This document shows positions 32,702-44,537 of a DNA stretch of 53,871 bases, in pieces (within the stretch, counting starts at the first letter, position 1; each line of letters begins with the position of its first letter). Both the position numbers and the translations under genes were made by a program. Below the pieces are notes generated by a model. The model saw only the letters and a program-made list of their open reading frames with translations, was not told the DNA's origin and ran no database searches. The DNA is from Punctularia strigosozonata HHB-11173 SS5 (Eukaryota > Basidiomycota > Agaricomycetes > Corticiales > Punctulariaceae): NCBI RefSeq assembly GCF_000264995.1, contig NW_006767437.1, positions 944,233 to 998,103 of the forward strand. Direction: 5' to 3'.

Positions 32702-33329
32702 GTTATGACCCTCGGGATCTTTTTGACGAATTTGAGGCTGGAAGCTCGGTCAATTAGGCAAAGCTGAGCACAGAAAGATGGAGATGCTGGGCACGGTGGT
32801 CGACGTAAAAGGTACGTTGCTGAAACAATGATGGCGAGGCTGATTAATATTGCAGTTCCCGCTCTTGACTTCAACGATCTCCTTCAAACAACAGTCATAC
32901 TCTGCTTCATCGTACCCCGAGCTAGATCGCTTAACAAATACACCCATATCCGTGATCGCTTATAAATATCAGACGATGAGGATCGTCGGGCAACGTCACC
33001 CCCTTACCCCACACCGGCAACCGCCGGGCGTATGCCAAAGCCCGGTGGTTGACCTCTCGAACCTCTACCTCCGTCCACATTGACCGCGGTAGAGGTAAGA
33101 GCTAATCGCCCGCATATATGCTACTATTACTCACTGTAGTACTACACAGGACTTGCGCTAACCGCGCACCTGTTAGGTTTATTGAGAATAAACAGGTTCT
33201 TACTATGGATACTACGCCGTCGTATGTCCATTATTTCGTCTGCGCATATCCGAAGTTGACGTTCGCGTCCCGCCGACCTACCCCTTCAGCTCGTTTCAAG
33301 CATTGTCCGATGAGAAAGATCAAATCGAC
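32702..33329. promoter_or_regulatory. Shared upstream region of two divergent genes
   Basis: About 630 bp between the ATG of the Ca3427-like gene (-) and the chosen ATG of the F-box gene (+). Includes a TATAAATATC at about 32962 on the plus strand. A short minus-strand frame (32750-32947) has no family likeness and is not annotated. Confidence 0.4.
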
Positions 33330-34832
33330 ATGGAGATCGAGTCCTCTCTCAGACAAATCCAAGCCTTGCATGAGCGAGTGCGCGCGTTGCGTGAACGCCG
33401 TAACCAACTTGCCCCAGTGTCTCAGCTTCCTCCGGAGATCATGGCTTGCATTTTCCACCTCTGCGTTTGCGAATGGAACGGAACGTCCCGATTTCCCTCG
33501 AGCCATGCCTTTACTCAAGCGTGCCGACGTTGGCGGGAAGCGGCGCTGGACACCGGCGTTCTCTGGGCGATGCTGCCTCGTACAAGGCTGGATCTAACCG
33601 AGCTCTTCTTGTCGAGATCCAAGGATGCGCGTCTTCACCTGAACGTATCCGACGCGTCGAGGGGCACGTTAGATGGCGCGGCTGTAAGGGCGGTCCTTTC
33701 TCATCTGGATCGCATAGAAAGCCTTCGCATAGCGCTCAAATCACACATCACCTCGCTCCCTCCGGAACTCTGTTCGCGCCCTGCCCCTCTCCTCCACGAG
33801 TGCTTTCTAGAATCGCCGTGCTCTTTGCCAGACGGATTTCTAGGTTCATCCGCACCTCGGTTACGCCACCTTCACCTCGCGCATGTCTCGATGGAATGGC
33901 CGATGATGCATCGTCCATCACTCGTTCAAGGTCTGGTCAGCCTTGAACTGAAGGATCTCCCTGAAGACTCGTTTCCATCAGGGAGCGAGCTGGAAGCAGC
34001 CTTGCGTGTGATGCCCTCACTGCAAACCCTGGTCATACACACGGAAGTCACACACCTTGATCCAGCCATCGCAGGGCCCCACACAGCGGTTGAGATCGCT
34101 CATCTAGCATGCCTAGACCTATGTGGCCCAGGACCGCAAATATGTGATATTCTCTCACACATCCGAGTTCCTTCGACCGCATCATTGTCGTTGCGGCTCG
34201 TCACCGAATATCTGGCATGGGATGCAGGGATATTATTGACATTCCTCGAAACTCACTGCACGTGTAAGGGGGGAGAGCCCTACGTGCAGAAATTGCGAAT
34301 ATCAGCATTTATGCTTGATAGCTGGTACGAGATCTGCGCATATGCTTCACCCGACGCAACCCGCCCATCCCTCCTCGTGGGTTTCCACCATGATCCAATG
34401 ACAATGTTCGGAGTAGTCGATCTGCTCTGTCTCAGCAGGCTGAAATCTCTCGGGTTATTGCTTCCTTACATCGAGATGGGCATCGAGATGGGCGGCGAGC
34501 TTCCTGTCGAGCGCATCCTTGACCGCTGCGCGACTGCTACGGATCTCGAGCTGCACGACGCTCATGCTTACATGACGGTCGTACCGCTCCTCGCTCCATA
34601 CTCGGATACGATTTCGCTACCGTGGCTGCAAAGGGTGTTCATCCATGCAGGACCCTATGATCCAGGCTTGTTCTCGATTGCCTACGATAATCGCATCGAG
34701 GATGTCTTGATCGAGAGGTACGAGACTGTGGGTGTGATGCTGGACCTCACGCTGGACAAATCGATAGTCCCGTACTCCGATGTTCTGGAGAGACTCCGTC
34801 GAATAGCTGTCATCCGAGTACTAGCAACCTGA
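33330..34832 (+). CDS. F-box-like domain protein (500 aa)
   Basis: Single exon. The first ATG in the open frame is 33330 (MEIESSLRQIQALHERVR); the frame is open nine codons further but has no ATG there. Residues 1-27 form a coiled coil. An F-box-like motif covers about 30-82: SQLPPEIMACIFHLCV, then a loop, then FTQACRRWREAALDTGVLWAML. The tail (about 85-495) has irregular LRR-like spacing (LSHLDRIESLRIAL, RLRHLHLAHVSMEW, LVSLELKDLPEDSF, LQTLVIHTEV, LACLDLCGPG). Same architecture as the gene at 4455-6248, but the tails have diverged far, as expected for substrate-binding regions. Presumed SCF adaptor of unknown target. Confidence 0.8.
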   Translation: MEIESSLRQIQALHERVRALRERRNQLAPVSQLPPEIMACIFHLCVCEWNGTSRFPSSHAFTQACRRWREAALDTGVLWAMLPRTRLDLTELFLSRSKDARLHLNVSDASRGTLDGAAVRAVLSHLDRIESLRIALKSHITSLPPELCSRPAPLLHECFLESPCSLPDGFLGSSAPRLRHLHLAHVSMEWPMMHRPSLVQGLVSLELKDLPEDSFPSGSELEAALRVMPSLQTLVIHTEVTHLDPAIAGPHTAVEIAHLACLDLCGPGPQICDILSHIRVPSTASLSLRLVTEYLAWDAGILLTFLETHCTCKGGEPYVQKLRISAFMLDSWYEICAYASPDATRPSLLVGFHHDPMTMFGVVDLLCLSRLKSLGLLLPYIEMGIEMGGELPVERILDRCATATDLELHDAHAYMTVVPLLAPYSDTISLPWLQRVFIHAGPYDPGLFSIAYDNRIEDVLIERYETVGVMLDLTLDKSIVPYSDVLERLRRIAVIRVLAT

Positions 34833-35137
34833 TCCAGATATCGTGCAACTGTCTATCGGTGCTATGTAAAGAGTTCGACATGCATGCGGCCATTCCCGCC
34901 TTCTCAGCAAGGCATAAATGGTTATGCACTGGACGCCTTCTCACAACGGAGCTTTGGCAAGCCTTGCGTGTGCCGACGTAGCTGCCCGTACGCATCGCTT
35001 CTGTTATACGCTGCCCGCCTACGTCCATGTATTGACGACAAAACCGTCTCCGTACCAAGGGCGAGCTCACCACTGACCACACATAACAGGATATCAGGAC
35101 AGCAACGGCGTTTGGTATACGTGCAAGGAGGCCTAGT
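34833..35137. other. Convergent 3' region
   Basis: 305 bp between the stops of the F-box gene (+) and the dienelactone hydrolase gene (-). No coding or repeat signal seen. Confidence 0.5.
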
Positions 35138-36215
35138 TCACGAAACTTGAATCAAATGCTTGGACAGGAATCTGCACGTCTGCGCCAGCGCGCCCTCGAA
35201 CCCCTTCCTAACGTCGTCGATCTGCAGGTTTGGCCGGGCCGCGAACCCATGCGCGGTGTTCGTGTAGACGACGAACTCTAAGTCGAGGCCGTTCTTCGCT
35301 TTGAGCACCTTCTCCGCCTCCGCGCGCATCTGATCGCCAAACGCTGAGTCAGCCTCGGCGCACGCGAACGAGACCGGTTTCTGGATCGCCTTGATGTCGT
35401 CCATATTCAGCATTGACGGGTGGCACGCGACGGAGGCGGCCAGGTCGCCGGTGCCGTTGAAATGCACGGAAAACTTGCCGCCGTAGCAGTACCTGGGTGC
35501 ATATATATGCATGTGAGCACGAATATCGGCGGTGAAGGCAGGAGCGTGCTACGAACCCAACTGCGCCGAGCTTCTCGTGACCTTTATCCTTCTTCAGAAT
35601 GTTCAGGAACTCCGTCATCGCCTCCCAATGCAAAGCGGGCCGGAACTTCATGATGACTGTATGTGCGACACCGGTGAACATGAGAACGTCGTTTCCTCTG
35701 TGGATAAGGCAATCTCACATGTAGGAATAATGCTCAGCATCTTTGCCGTCGTCGTGATTTTGCTGAGCAATCCCTTGGACCTTTCCTCCTCCGCCGTTTC
35801 TGGTAACTTCATCGCGTCCGGGGATACTCCTCCACCTAGGGTACCGGAGTTAGCTTTGCGAATGCGGGCGAGCGAAAACGGGAAACGTACCATGGAAGAT
35901 ATCCGGAACGTAGACGGTCAAGCCGGTCTTCTCTGCAATCATATCAGGGATAAGCTTGTTGTTCTGGAGCTGTATATACGGGTCCTCAAAATGCTGTCCG
36001 TGCACGACAACGGGCCGACAATGCGTACATACCTTCAACCCAAACGCGTCGTAAAAGTAGACTATTGCCGCTCTCGCGTTCCTGTTCTGCTCCGGTGTAG
36101 CGACGTAGGCATTGTACGGCCCGATCTTGACCTCGCTGCCCCTCGGCGTTCCTTCGAGCTTGACGCCCTTGAAGCAGTCGTCGCAGAGCTGTTCCTCGGG
36201 TGTTAATGAAGCCAT
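35138..36215 (-). CDS. Dienelactone hydrolase family protein (about 282 aa)
   Basis: Five exons from ATG 36215 (MASLTPEEQLCDDCFKGVKL) to the stop at 35138; the introns keep frame. An alpha/beta hydrolase. Bacterial members hydrolyse dienelactone in chloroaromatic breakdown; fungal relatives act on varied esters and lactones in the cytosol. The catalytic triad is complete: nucleophile C167 in VGYCYGGKF, D213 in AEADSAFGD, and H246 in NTAHGFAAR. N-terminal family blocks are IVYFYDAFGLKD, NKLIPDMIAEKTGLTVYVPD and FHGGGVSPD. It is about 35 residues longer than bacterial DLH, in the region between FHGGG and GYCYGG, as in other basidiomycete members. No signal peptide. Confidence 0.93.
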
Positions 36216-36662
36216 TTTGCGTTTGCGCGGTGTTTAGGGACAAGCGCAGGTTTACGAGGAGGATTTGACCTCAGCGGGAACACCTGCCATGCCGCCTTTT
36301 GTTTCCGGACGTGCGAGGCCCATGAGCAGGATAAATGTCAGACGCGATAGCACTGCCGCACTTGGTCGAGTCGTCCCTCGGCAAGCTTGCCGACCGCGCG
36401 AGAAGGTTGCCGGGAATACTGAAGGTCAGTGTGCTTAGATTGTAAGTCGGTATTCTCAGCCCGTTGGTGAATGATACTGAGCAATGGTTTGTCTCCACGG
36501 AAGGGGCCGGTCGAACGCCTTTAGATCCTCCGGTCTAGTGTTCGCTCGATGCTCCTCCGATATATTATGACTGAGACAGGGTATTCAGTAGCATACTGAG
36601 AATAGTTATATATCGCATAAAATAGCGCTGCCTGGACAAAATCATCGCCAGCAATTCCGACG
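36216..36662. other. Upstream region of dienelactone hydrolase
   Basis: About 450 bp between the DLH start and the stop of the next DUF7918 gene, same strand. AT-rich around 36560-36640. No gene recognised. Confidence 0.5.
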
Positions 36663-37794
36663 CTAAGTCAGATCAATGAAGTCGCCCGATGCAAAGCCGC
36701 CGATAGGCTCGATTTTAACCTTTTTCTTCGGCCGGGGCTGGTTGTGAGCTTTCTTCTTCTCTCGCAGTGCCTTGAGGCGATTCTTGAAGGAGAGTCAGTC
36801 AAAAACGTGCGGATGATGATATCAGACAGCGATTGACCTCCAATTTCTCGATTTCATCGTCGTCTACGAGTTCAAGATCTGGATCTTCCGCCTTCACGTT
36901 GGCTTCGTGCTCTGGTTCTTGCACAGGTGGGCGTTTCTGTCCACTTTTCTTCTCGTAAGGGGCGATACCCTGCGCCTTCAGTAAATCTGCAAACTAGAAA
37001 TTAGTAAGTCCGCATATGTGTTGTGCGCATTACAAACCGAGGGGTCTGTAGCGGAACACGAATTTCACGCATGGCCCGCCACCGATGCCTTTAACCTGGA
37101 TCACTCCCGTCGGCGCAACCTTCTCTTCTCCTACCAACCTGGCGCGCGGGAACGAACTGAGAAAACTCCAAGCATGACAGCGAATTGTCGGCTCACTTTA
37201 TTCGGTGCCCCCCCAGCTTCTTGCAGCGTTCATGGACCTTGCCATCACTTGGCAGTTTGACGTCTGAACTGTGGAACGCCTTGTGCCCAAGAACCACAAC
37301 CCGGTCTATCTCGAGCTGGATCTCGCCAAGCTGCGTCAAAGCGTCGCTCTGGTATAAAAGTGAGTCGTCATCTGCAACCGGTTAGTCATTGCTGATGGAC
37401 GGAGGCTAGATATTATACTCACCAGAAAGCTCCATGGGGGCAAATTGAAATCTCTGATACGTCACGGACGATGTGTATATGCCGTCACATCTTGTAGCGT
37501 TCAGGCCGGTCCTGCGTTGGATTCCTCTTGAGGTGCGCCCGGTTCCGTCCAGCAACACCGTTCCTCTTGTGTCCGTCGAGCGCACGTCGTCTTTCCACTG
37601 TACTCCGAATGTCTGGTGAACGTAAGCGCACGCTATAGCGGCCAATTACGCAGAGCCGCTATGACACTGACCTTACCGGCCTCCGAAGGAATCCAGCAAG
37701 TAACCTCGTTGCCCTTGGTTTCCACAGCGAATTCAGGCAGCGGATGACCTTCCGAGTCCACGATACAAGCAGTGAATTCCTTGTAGGTGGGCAT
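36663..37794 (-). CDS. DUF7918 family protein, copy 2, full length (about 285 aa)
   Basis: Six exons from ATG 37794 to TAG 36663. The N-terminus is MPTYKEFTACIVDSEGHPLP, then EVTCWIPSEAGK. Next comes the beta-rich core (TFGVQWKDDVRSTDTRG, TYQRFQFAPMELS), then DDDSLLYQSDALTQLGEIQL, a linker ending LGGHRIK, and GPCVKFVFRYRPLDLLKAQG. It ends in a disordered tail with an acidic stretch (AEDPDLELVDDDEIEKLE), a basic NLS-like run (RPKKKVKIEP) and the terminal FIDLT that many DUF7918 proteins share. This is the only one of the three copies with that tail, so it is the best reference for the family here. Function unknown; the tail suggests a nuclear protein (inference). Confidence 0.87.
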
Positions 37795-38933
37795 TATGCC
37801 GCTCTGCAGGACTCCAGTTTGTCGATATATGTGGAGCGATGAGGCTCGAGAACTTGGAAGTCGTCAGGGGCTGAGGATGTGTCGCGTCGCGCACGTGGGC
37901 CTTGTTCATACAACGCGCGAACCACCCACGGCTCACACAAATGGCCACGACCGGCACCAAATAGTACTAGGCCAATGACGATTATATCTCCTGGGACTGC
38001 AGCAATCAATGGTTGTATTTGACAAGCTACACATTTGGATAGAGCTTGGACTAGCAATGCACGGGGGTCCGATGTCGAAGATAATGCTACCAGAGCTGAA
38101 TCCGAAGAGTCGTTCGCCCTCCCGATTTGCCCTCTTGAGACCCAGTCGCTGATGGAATAAACTTGGTGAAATACTGGACCTGCGCATCTCGGAGATGGTG
38201 AGCATGAATTCCTGGGTGACAACGAACGAAGGCAATCAGATCATGAAACGATTCCGGAGTTTTGAGATACGCGTCGTGGCCCGGAAGTGCGCTATGGAGG
38301 ATTGTCAAGTCGACGGTATAATCGGTATGAGGAACGTTGACGGCTGGCGCACTCGACGTACCGAACCATGTTGTCCATGATCTTGTCCGGCTTGACTGAA
38401 TCGTGCGACGCTGGCCCGTGACTGTACAGTTGTTGGGATAAACTGCACGCCAGGCGAACGCGTCAACGTTAAACAACGAGCGCGACGCACAAAGACGCGC
38501 TCACTCGCTAGCATTGAGGTTCGAACGGCTCTATTCGAGTTCTGCGACAAAGGAAGCCAGTTTGTGAGTCTCCCGGTACGTTGCTGCTGAAAAAGAAAGC
38601 AAGGAAAGTGCGTCAGCTTCCAGTTTAGATCTATGAACGGAGCAACATTCGCAACGGTCAATGCTCGATGCTTGGACGCCGAGCTCGCTCTTCAACCTGG
38701 CGCGTCGTAGTGCTCCGCGAGCGACTCAGGATCGTGCGTTATGCCAGTCGTAACGCACTCCTGTATCTGACGTGAATCCAAGGCGCGCACCAATGTTGTC
38801 CGGAGAGAAGTGGTGCGTCCGTGCGGCAGCAGATGGACAAAGGTACTCGTGGACGTCCGCTGCGGCGGTGTCAGGTGCGCTGAGCTATTGGGCGAGACGT
38901 GGGGAAACGATCGTTGCTGTCCGGTCTCGCAGC
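37795..38933. other. 1.1 kb without a resolved gene
   Basis: Minus-strand frames at about 38090-38480 and 38640-38720 read somewhat like protein but lack a clear start, family or continuous splicing. They could be 3' exons of the C3HC zinc-finger gene upstream (38934-40249) or a decayed gene. Nothing else recognised. Confidence 0.4.
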
Positions 38934-40249
38934 TTAATTAAGCGAGAAGGCGTAGGCATTCTGGACCCCTGAGGCGGAGGACGTAGATCTTGAGTGCGAG
39001 ATGAAGCACACCCCGGCTGTAAATGTAAAGGGCAGCGCAGAAGCCACCCTATCGATAAGTGCAGCGATGGGAGTGCGGTCGGATTGTTCGGCGTAGCAAG
39101 GAGGGAAAGCGACAGTACGCAACGATAAGACCGGAGGAGGAGAGGAGGTCGGTTCGGGCGGGATAGAGAGCGAGACTTGGGAGGCGGAGGTAGGCTGGAA
39201 GGGTGGCGGAACGGTCACGGAGGCGAGCGTATTGTGGTGCGCGGAAACTGGGGTTGACGTCTATGGTCAAGTTGCATGCGTCTATAGGGTATCGCGAACC
39301 TTACCAAGGGGTGGCGAATTTGAATGCTCTCAAGTAACGGCTCAAGTAGAAGAGCACGGGCTTTGACATCGCGAGCCATGTGCGCTGGAGGTTTGAGTGG
39401 TATGCGATAAGTGGGATCTGCAGAGGGTTTCAGTTCCCGGAATCGGTGAGGTGCACGAAGGAGGCTTGGAGCTTACCATCGCACTGGCGCGTCTTCCATG
39501 GACACAGGTCCTTGTGCATCAACGCGAGTTGCAACCTTTGTTTTCGACGAGCCGCATCCCAAGACAGACCTTCGGGACCAGCGACGACCCAGGACGCGCC
39601 GCGGAAGTCGCACACCAGCCGGTCCTTCTTCACGCCGTCGCTCGTCCAGCCGCGCTTCGCCGCGGCAACGGCGTCGATCGCAAGAGGCTTGTTGCCGTAG
39701 GTAGAGAACTTGAAGGTGCCAAGACGGCAGATGAAGGAGGGCACGGAGGAGGGCGAGAACTCTTTCCCTGGTAGGGAGGTTGTTTGGCTGCTACTGGCGA
39801 TGGCCGGGGCTTTCTTGCGACGCGATGCGGTGCGGGAGAGGAAGGCGGAGCGGTGAGGAGCTTTTACGAGCGCCTCTGACTTAAGCGAGAGACTACTCGT
39901 CCTGTACAGGGCGTCAGTAAGGCGGTTCAAGCAGTGCATGGAGTGCTGAACGCGACTGACGCAGCGCGCGGCTCTTTCGTCTTTATGCCATACTTGGCGA
40001 GAGTCGTGTATATCGACCGTGTACCATGATGGCGTTGTGAAGGCGGCGAGAGGTCGGAGGTTGAGGGCCCGATGGCCTCGTCGAGGGTGTGGATGGCGTC
40101 GGCGATGTTGCGCTGCACAGTGGGCCAGCGTATGAGCGACGGATGTCTGAGACGAAAGATGTGCGACGTACCTTGCGCGACGCATCTGAGCTGACTGGTT
40201 CATTCTGTGAGGTGGATGGTGTTGCGAGGGCGGCGGTGATGGCGCTCAT
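38934..40249 (-). CDS. C3HC zinc-finger (NIPA/Rsm1-like) protein; 3' end uncertain
   Basis: Starts at ATG 40249 (MSAITAALATPSTSQNEPVS). After an intron (acceptor just before RNIADAIHTLDEAIG) comes a basic linker with YTTLAKYGIKTKEPR, then the C3HC domain: FICRLGTFKFSTYGNKP, LAIDAVAAAKRGWTSDGVKK, DRLVCDFRGASWVV and HKDLCPWKTRQCD. The exon after it reads DPTYRIPLKPPAHMARDVKA and LLLEPLLESIQIRHPL, a known extension of this family. Human ZC3HC1/NIPA works at the nuclear pore basket, and yeast relatives are linked to mRNA export. The family's expected second zinc-binding half (C-x2-C ... H-x3-C) was not found. The frame used for the last part ends at 38934 and may be wrong, so the 3' end is open. 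Confidence 0.65.
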
Positions 40250-40637
40250 GAGGACAGACCGTCCGTCGGCGGAGGACTCAGTCACTCATGATCAGTCGAG
40301 GCTGGAGAGGGAAGAAGACGCCAGTGGGCCGTGGCGGTGATACAATAAGGTCAAGCGCCCGGATGGCTTTCTGGCTCTCGCTCTCATCGTCAAGCTCGGC
40401 GTCAGAGTAGTGACGCAGTATTCTGTAGGTTCTGAGCATGAACAGCTCCGCGCACGGTTGGGGGTTGATATAATTACAGTAGACCGACTCAGTGCTCTGT
40501 AGGACTGGCTCAGCGTTCTGTTGCGCTATGAACGCTCTCTTGCTATATATCGTGCACACCGTCGACACTATGGGATCAATTCGACAGACGAGTCTGATAC
40601 CGCTCAATCTCGCTGACCGCCGTACATCGGTGTCCCG
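40250..40637. other. Upstream region of the C3HC gene
   Basis: About 390 bp holding the C3HC promoter and the 3' UTR of the DUF6535 gene. No gene or repeat recognised. Confidence 0.45.
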
Positions 40638-43600
40638 CTATTCGTGTCCTCCTTCTGACGACGACCCTGCACCGTCCGCGTGTCCCACCTCCAGAGTTCG
40701 ATCGCCGCTGCGTTTGACCTCTGCCTGCGCCGCAGCACTATCTTTGGCGCTATCCTGTTCGCCGCTGCCGTCCTGGCGTTCGACGTCATGCGTCAGTGGA
40801 TCTTGGATCGACGTAGAGACTGGGGTGTGGGCCGGGCCACTATCCAACGTATCCTCCGCATCCTCCGCATCCTGTCTGTCCGACGCAGGCAGTGTCGGCA
40901 CATTGGCACACTCGACGTTGCGCCCCATTTTGCTACTCTCTTCCTCTGTGAAAGTAGGTGAAGCGTTGCCTTCGGCTGTGATCATCTCGGGGGCGTCAAG
41001 GGGAATCCGTTGGCCATGAGAAGGCGAGGGTTCGTCAAGAATGTTCTGCTTTCCAGTTCCGGGCTCTCGCGTCTCGATCCGGATCGAGCCAGAGTCGGTT
41101 CCCGGCGCACGAAGGATCATGGAAGTCGAGGGTGCGTTTGATGCATCTTGCTCGTGATTGGCTTGCGTACCACCGCGGTCGCTCTTGTACGAAGCGGCTT
41201 CGTTGACGGGTTCCGTACCGAGATACGACCTAGATACGGACTTCCGACCAGAGTTCGAATGTAACAGGACATCATGAGGCGGATCCGATGAAGGGCGGGC
41301 CTCCCCTCCGTCGTCTGGTGTGGGCTGAATATCGAAGTGCTTGTATACATCATTTGCACTGTTCCAGCGGCCACCCCAAAAATGTTTCCCACTGATGAAT
41401 GCACTGATGATTCTCTCATCCGCGAGGGAGTTGCGTCGGTGAGCCTCCAAAATGAACTTTGCGACCTTTCTTGAACAATCGGGGGCGTTGCCGGAATGGT
41501 GTCCCAGGAAGCAGACTATATCCTCCCAGTCCACCCTCAAGTCTTCTGCAGCAACAGGCTGTCCATTGCCAGGCTCTGTCCATAGCGAGAGCGCCTCTAC
41601 CAAACGGTCACCAAACACACTCATAGCCGTGCTCCAGCGTTGGGAGCCTGTCCATGCATGGGTGACCACGGACACCGCCGCCCAGAATCGGAGACGATGC
41701 AATGGATCCGTCCGAAACGCGGCACGGTCATAGCATGAACATGCAAGCTCAAGCATGTCAGTCATTTCTTCCGGCTCTGCGAACATCCAGTCAGCCTTGC
41801 TATCGCCACAGGAAATGTATACATGCACCATGCCATAAGTACGGCATGCGACTCCCAAGTGCATGAACGAAAGTAAAAATCTTCATATTCACGCGGCTTG
41901 CCAGCGGGGACAGGTTGGAGTTTGCGAGGGTTTTGAGAAGGAAGACCATGCATGGGCCACTGAAACTACGATTCATTCTTGCAATTAAGGTCACCATGAC
42001 CAGTGAGTTGGCAGAGAGGTCAGAATAATAGTAAATTTTGATAATCAAATCACGGAGGAGCATATCGAGACCGGATTTGAGTAGTTCGAGTATGAGCGAA
42101 ATTTGGGTGTCGTTGAAGGATGTCAGCGAATCAAAGGCACGATAAAGTTTGTCGTAGTTGATTGTGATGGTTTCCTGGGCATCGTTGTATTTGCACTCCT
42201 TGTCGAGTACATCGAGCGCCGTTATTTTAGATCCGACACACGGCATCCCTAACAGCTCGGAGATGGCCTTCCAGTATGCACGCAGACATCGCTCCGACGT
42301 TACACCCCAAGAATCGTCAAGTGGTTGGAGGGCAGAACGGGTGCGCACGCGCGGTCCTGGTGAATCGGAGATGCATTGCTTGATCACACTGTCTCTGGGT
42401 TCCTCATGCGATGCAAGCCACAGCAGCGAGTGGATTTGAGTTGCGATGCTGCTCTCTGAGTCACGTCCGAAGCGCCGCAAGGCGAGATCGCGATGATCCC
42501 ATCCGTCAAATGAATATAGATCGGCATGTTTGTCTGAACAATAGTCACAGAAGGCTTTCACGGTCTTGAGCCAAGCCGGCCACTGCAGATTGTACATGAA
42601 TAGCATGAATCTGTAGAGAAGGGCATAGAGAGGGCGCAGAATAGGGAGTAGCATCCATCCAAAGGGTGTCTTGTATGGACAAGTCTCGAAAAATAGCGGT
42701 AGCAATACGGTGAGCGTTGCCAGGAGTGTGGTCAGGCCAGCGGCAGCGCAGCACATCCCAGCTACAGCGGTGTCGATGGGCCAAAGTAGAGTGACAAGTC
42801 CGCCGAAAAACAGCACAACCGCGAGCTGCAAAAGGCCAGGAACCAAGGTCACGATAGTGGGGACTTTCCACGTCTGAAAGGCATCGTAGCGGAACTTCCG
42901 AAGCTGTATGGCATGCTGGACGGGGGAGACGTTGGGCCACGCCATGTATTCGCGAAGCCATTGCTTCACGAATATGCCGAGGAGAGCAGAGGCAAGGGCG
43001 AGGATGAGGCTAAGGAACCAGAGCGCGTTGATCGCGACCACGTGGGAATCGGCCTGAAAGGACATGTTGAGCGGATCGACGGACGCAGGTGCGGCTTGGT
43101 TCAAGGAGATCTGCTGGAGCTGGAGAGATATGTTCGATAGGAGTTGGACGGAGAGCTGAGTGTTGTCCGGCTGCAGTTGCGTGTATACTTCGACGAGGAA
43201 GGCGGTGAGCACCGCAGAAAACAGACCCGCCTAATACACACGTTACTTCAATAAGCGCGGAAATGGACGAGAATAAAGCGTACGAAGATGAGGAGGTTAT
43301 CGATATCCTGCGAGTAGCCCTTGATCATTTCCTGATCGTACAGTTGCAGTCGTTTGTATACGTAGTCCCATCCCGTGGCATCAGATGTCGCCGCCTTCGC
43401 TTGCGCGGGCTGTCGGGGCGTCGCATCTCAGTAACCATGCGGCCTTATTTATGAATGTCGTGTCTTACGTTCGCCTTGAGGTCGTGTGTGGACGGCGGCT
43501 CGTTGCGATGGCCAGCTGCATCGGCTCCGTTTCTAGTTGCGAAGCCTCGTTCTGCCTCCACCGACCTGACAGCTTCATCGTGAGCATCTCCTCCTCGAGT

Positions 43601-43775
43601 CGAGGATTGGTCATTGCCAGCATTCGGCACTGATTCGTCCTGCGGTGAATAGCTCAGCGACCGCTCGCTTGTAGAGTCGACCCAGATCTCGTCTCACCTG
43701 AAGCCCGGGTTCCTCTCTGGACCCGCGTCCTTCTTCGACGCTAGCCAATTCGATGGAGGTCCGTCGTGATGCCAT
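40638..43775 (-). CDS. DUF6535 membrane protein (956 aa)
   Basis: Five exons: 43775-43698, 43639-43469, 43409-43284, 43230-41893 and 41795-40638; all lengths are multiples of three and every intron is phase 0. The N-terminus is hydrophilic (MASRRTSIELASVEEGRGS). The DUF6535 domain begins GWDYVYKRLQLYDQEMIKGY, then SQDIDNLLIFAGLFSAVLTA. Four membrane segments are predicted at about residues 117-140, 190-213, 248-275 and 279-304 (FLSLILALASALLGIFVKQW is the second). Then comes a long cytosolic part with helical, ARM-like character and an acidic, Ser/Thr-rich tail (last 220 residues). DUF6535 proteins are an expanded basidiomycete family without known function. The fourth intron (41892-41796) was chosen because it joins two long frames; its AAG acceptor is the weakest junction. 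Confidence 0.85.
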
Positions 43776-44016
43776 GCAAGAGCGGGTTGAACACGTGTAG
43801 ACGGTATGCGTAGGGAGAGGAGGGAGTAGCACGAGGGCGGCGGGCAAGCGGCGATAGGTGCTTTATAGCTTCGTGCCGTGGGCGCTTCTATTACACCGAG
43901 CGAAGCTTCATATGAATTAGCCCAAGATAGCGTACGGTTTCGCACAGCGTATGCGTGTTGACAACGTGTGTCCGCACTACATCCCGACAATAGGGCACAT
44001 AACCCCCTTCAAACCT
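43776..44016. other. Short spacer
   Basis: About 240 bp upstream of the DUF6535 gene, after the stop of DUF7918 copy 3. The RYRPL-type end missing from copy 3 was searched for here and not found. Confidence 0.5.
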
Positions 44017-44537
44017 TCATTGATCAAATTTAGACGCTGTACCCACAAGTTTGATCTCGCCCACGTTGTTGATAGCGGCGTCCAGGAGACTGTCGTCGTC
44101 TGCGTCGCGTTGGTGAGCCAAACCCAGTTAGGGGTAGGAAAGTCGTCCCACTCACCAGTAAGCTCCATCGTAGTAAATTGGAACGGACACACAGTGTTCA
44201 CGCCCATCAACACGCCATCGCACCTCGTAGGAAGAACTGGCTTGGTGTGAACACGCAGTATTGTTCGCCGACAGTTGTTGAGACCATCGACGGATATCGA
44301 CCACTTCGTCTCAGTGGTTGATTCCGCATCTGTCGAGCAGATCAGGAACTCCTTAAAAATGACGTTCCTGGATATGAGCCTTGTTCGAGTTACGATTGAA
44401 CCTTCAGAACCCACCTTCCCGGCCTCAGACGGTATCCAACAAGAAACCTCCTCGGCTTTGGTCTCGACAACATATTCAGGAAGCCTTTGGCCATCAGCAT
44501 GCTCGATCCAAGCTGAGAACTCCCTGAAGGTAGGCAT
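44017..44537 (-). CDS. DUF7918 family protein, copy 3, C-terminally truncated (133 aa)
   Basis: Three exons from ATG 44537: MPTFREFSAWIEHADGQRLP with VSCWIPSEAGK; then EFLICSTDAESTTETKWSIS ending TTMELT; then DDDSLLDAAINNVGEIKLVG, stopping eight codons later at TGA 44017. The intron before DDDSL is in the same place and phase as in copies 1 and 2. The second half of the domain (LGGHR and FVF-YRPL blocks) and the tail are missing and not found downstream. It is either a truncated relic or a short form that kept only the N-terminal half. The remaining frame shows no internal stop or frameshift. Confidence 0.75.

Noticed and set aside
40638-41864. Separate 408-aa gene downstream of the DUF6535 frame
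   Set aside because: A GTGAAT...AAG intron joins it in phase to the DUF6535 exon, it has no domain or promoter of its own, and it overlaps that exon.
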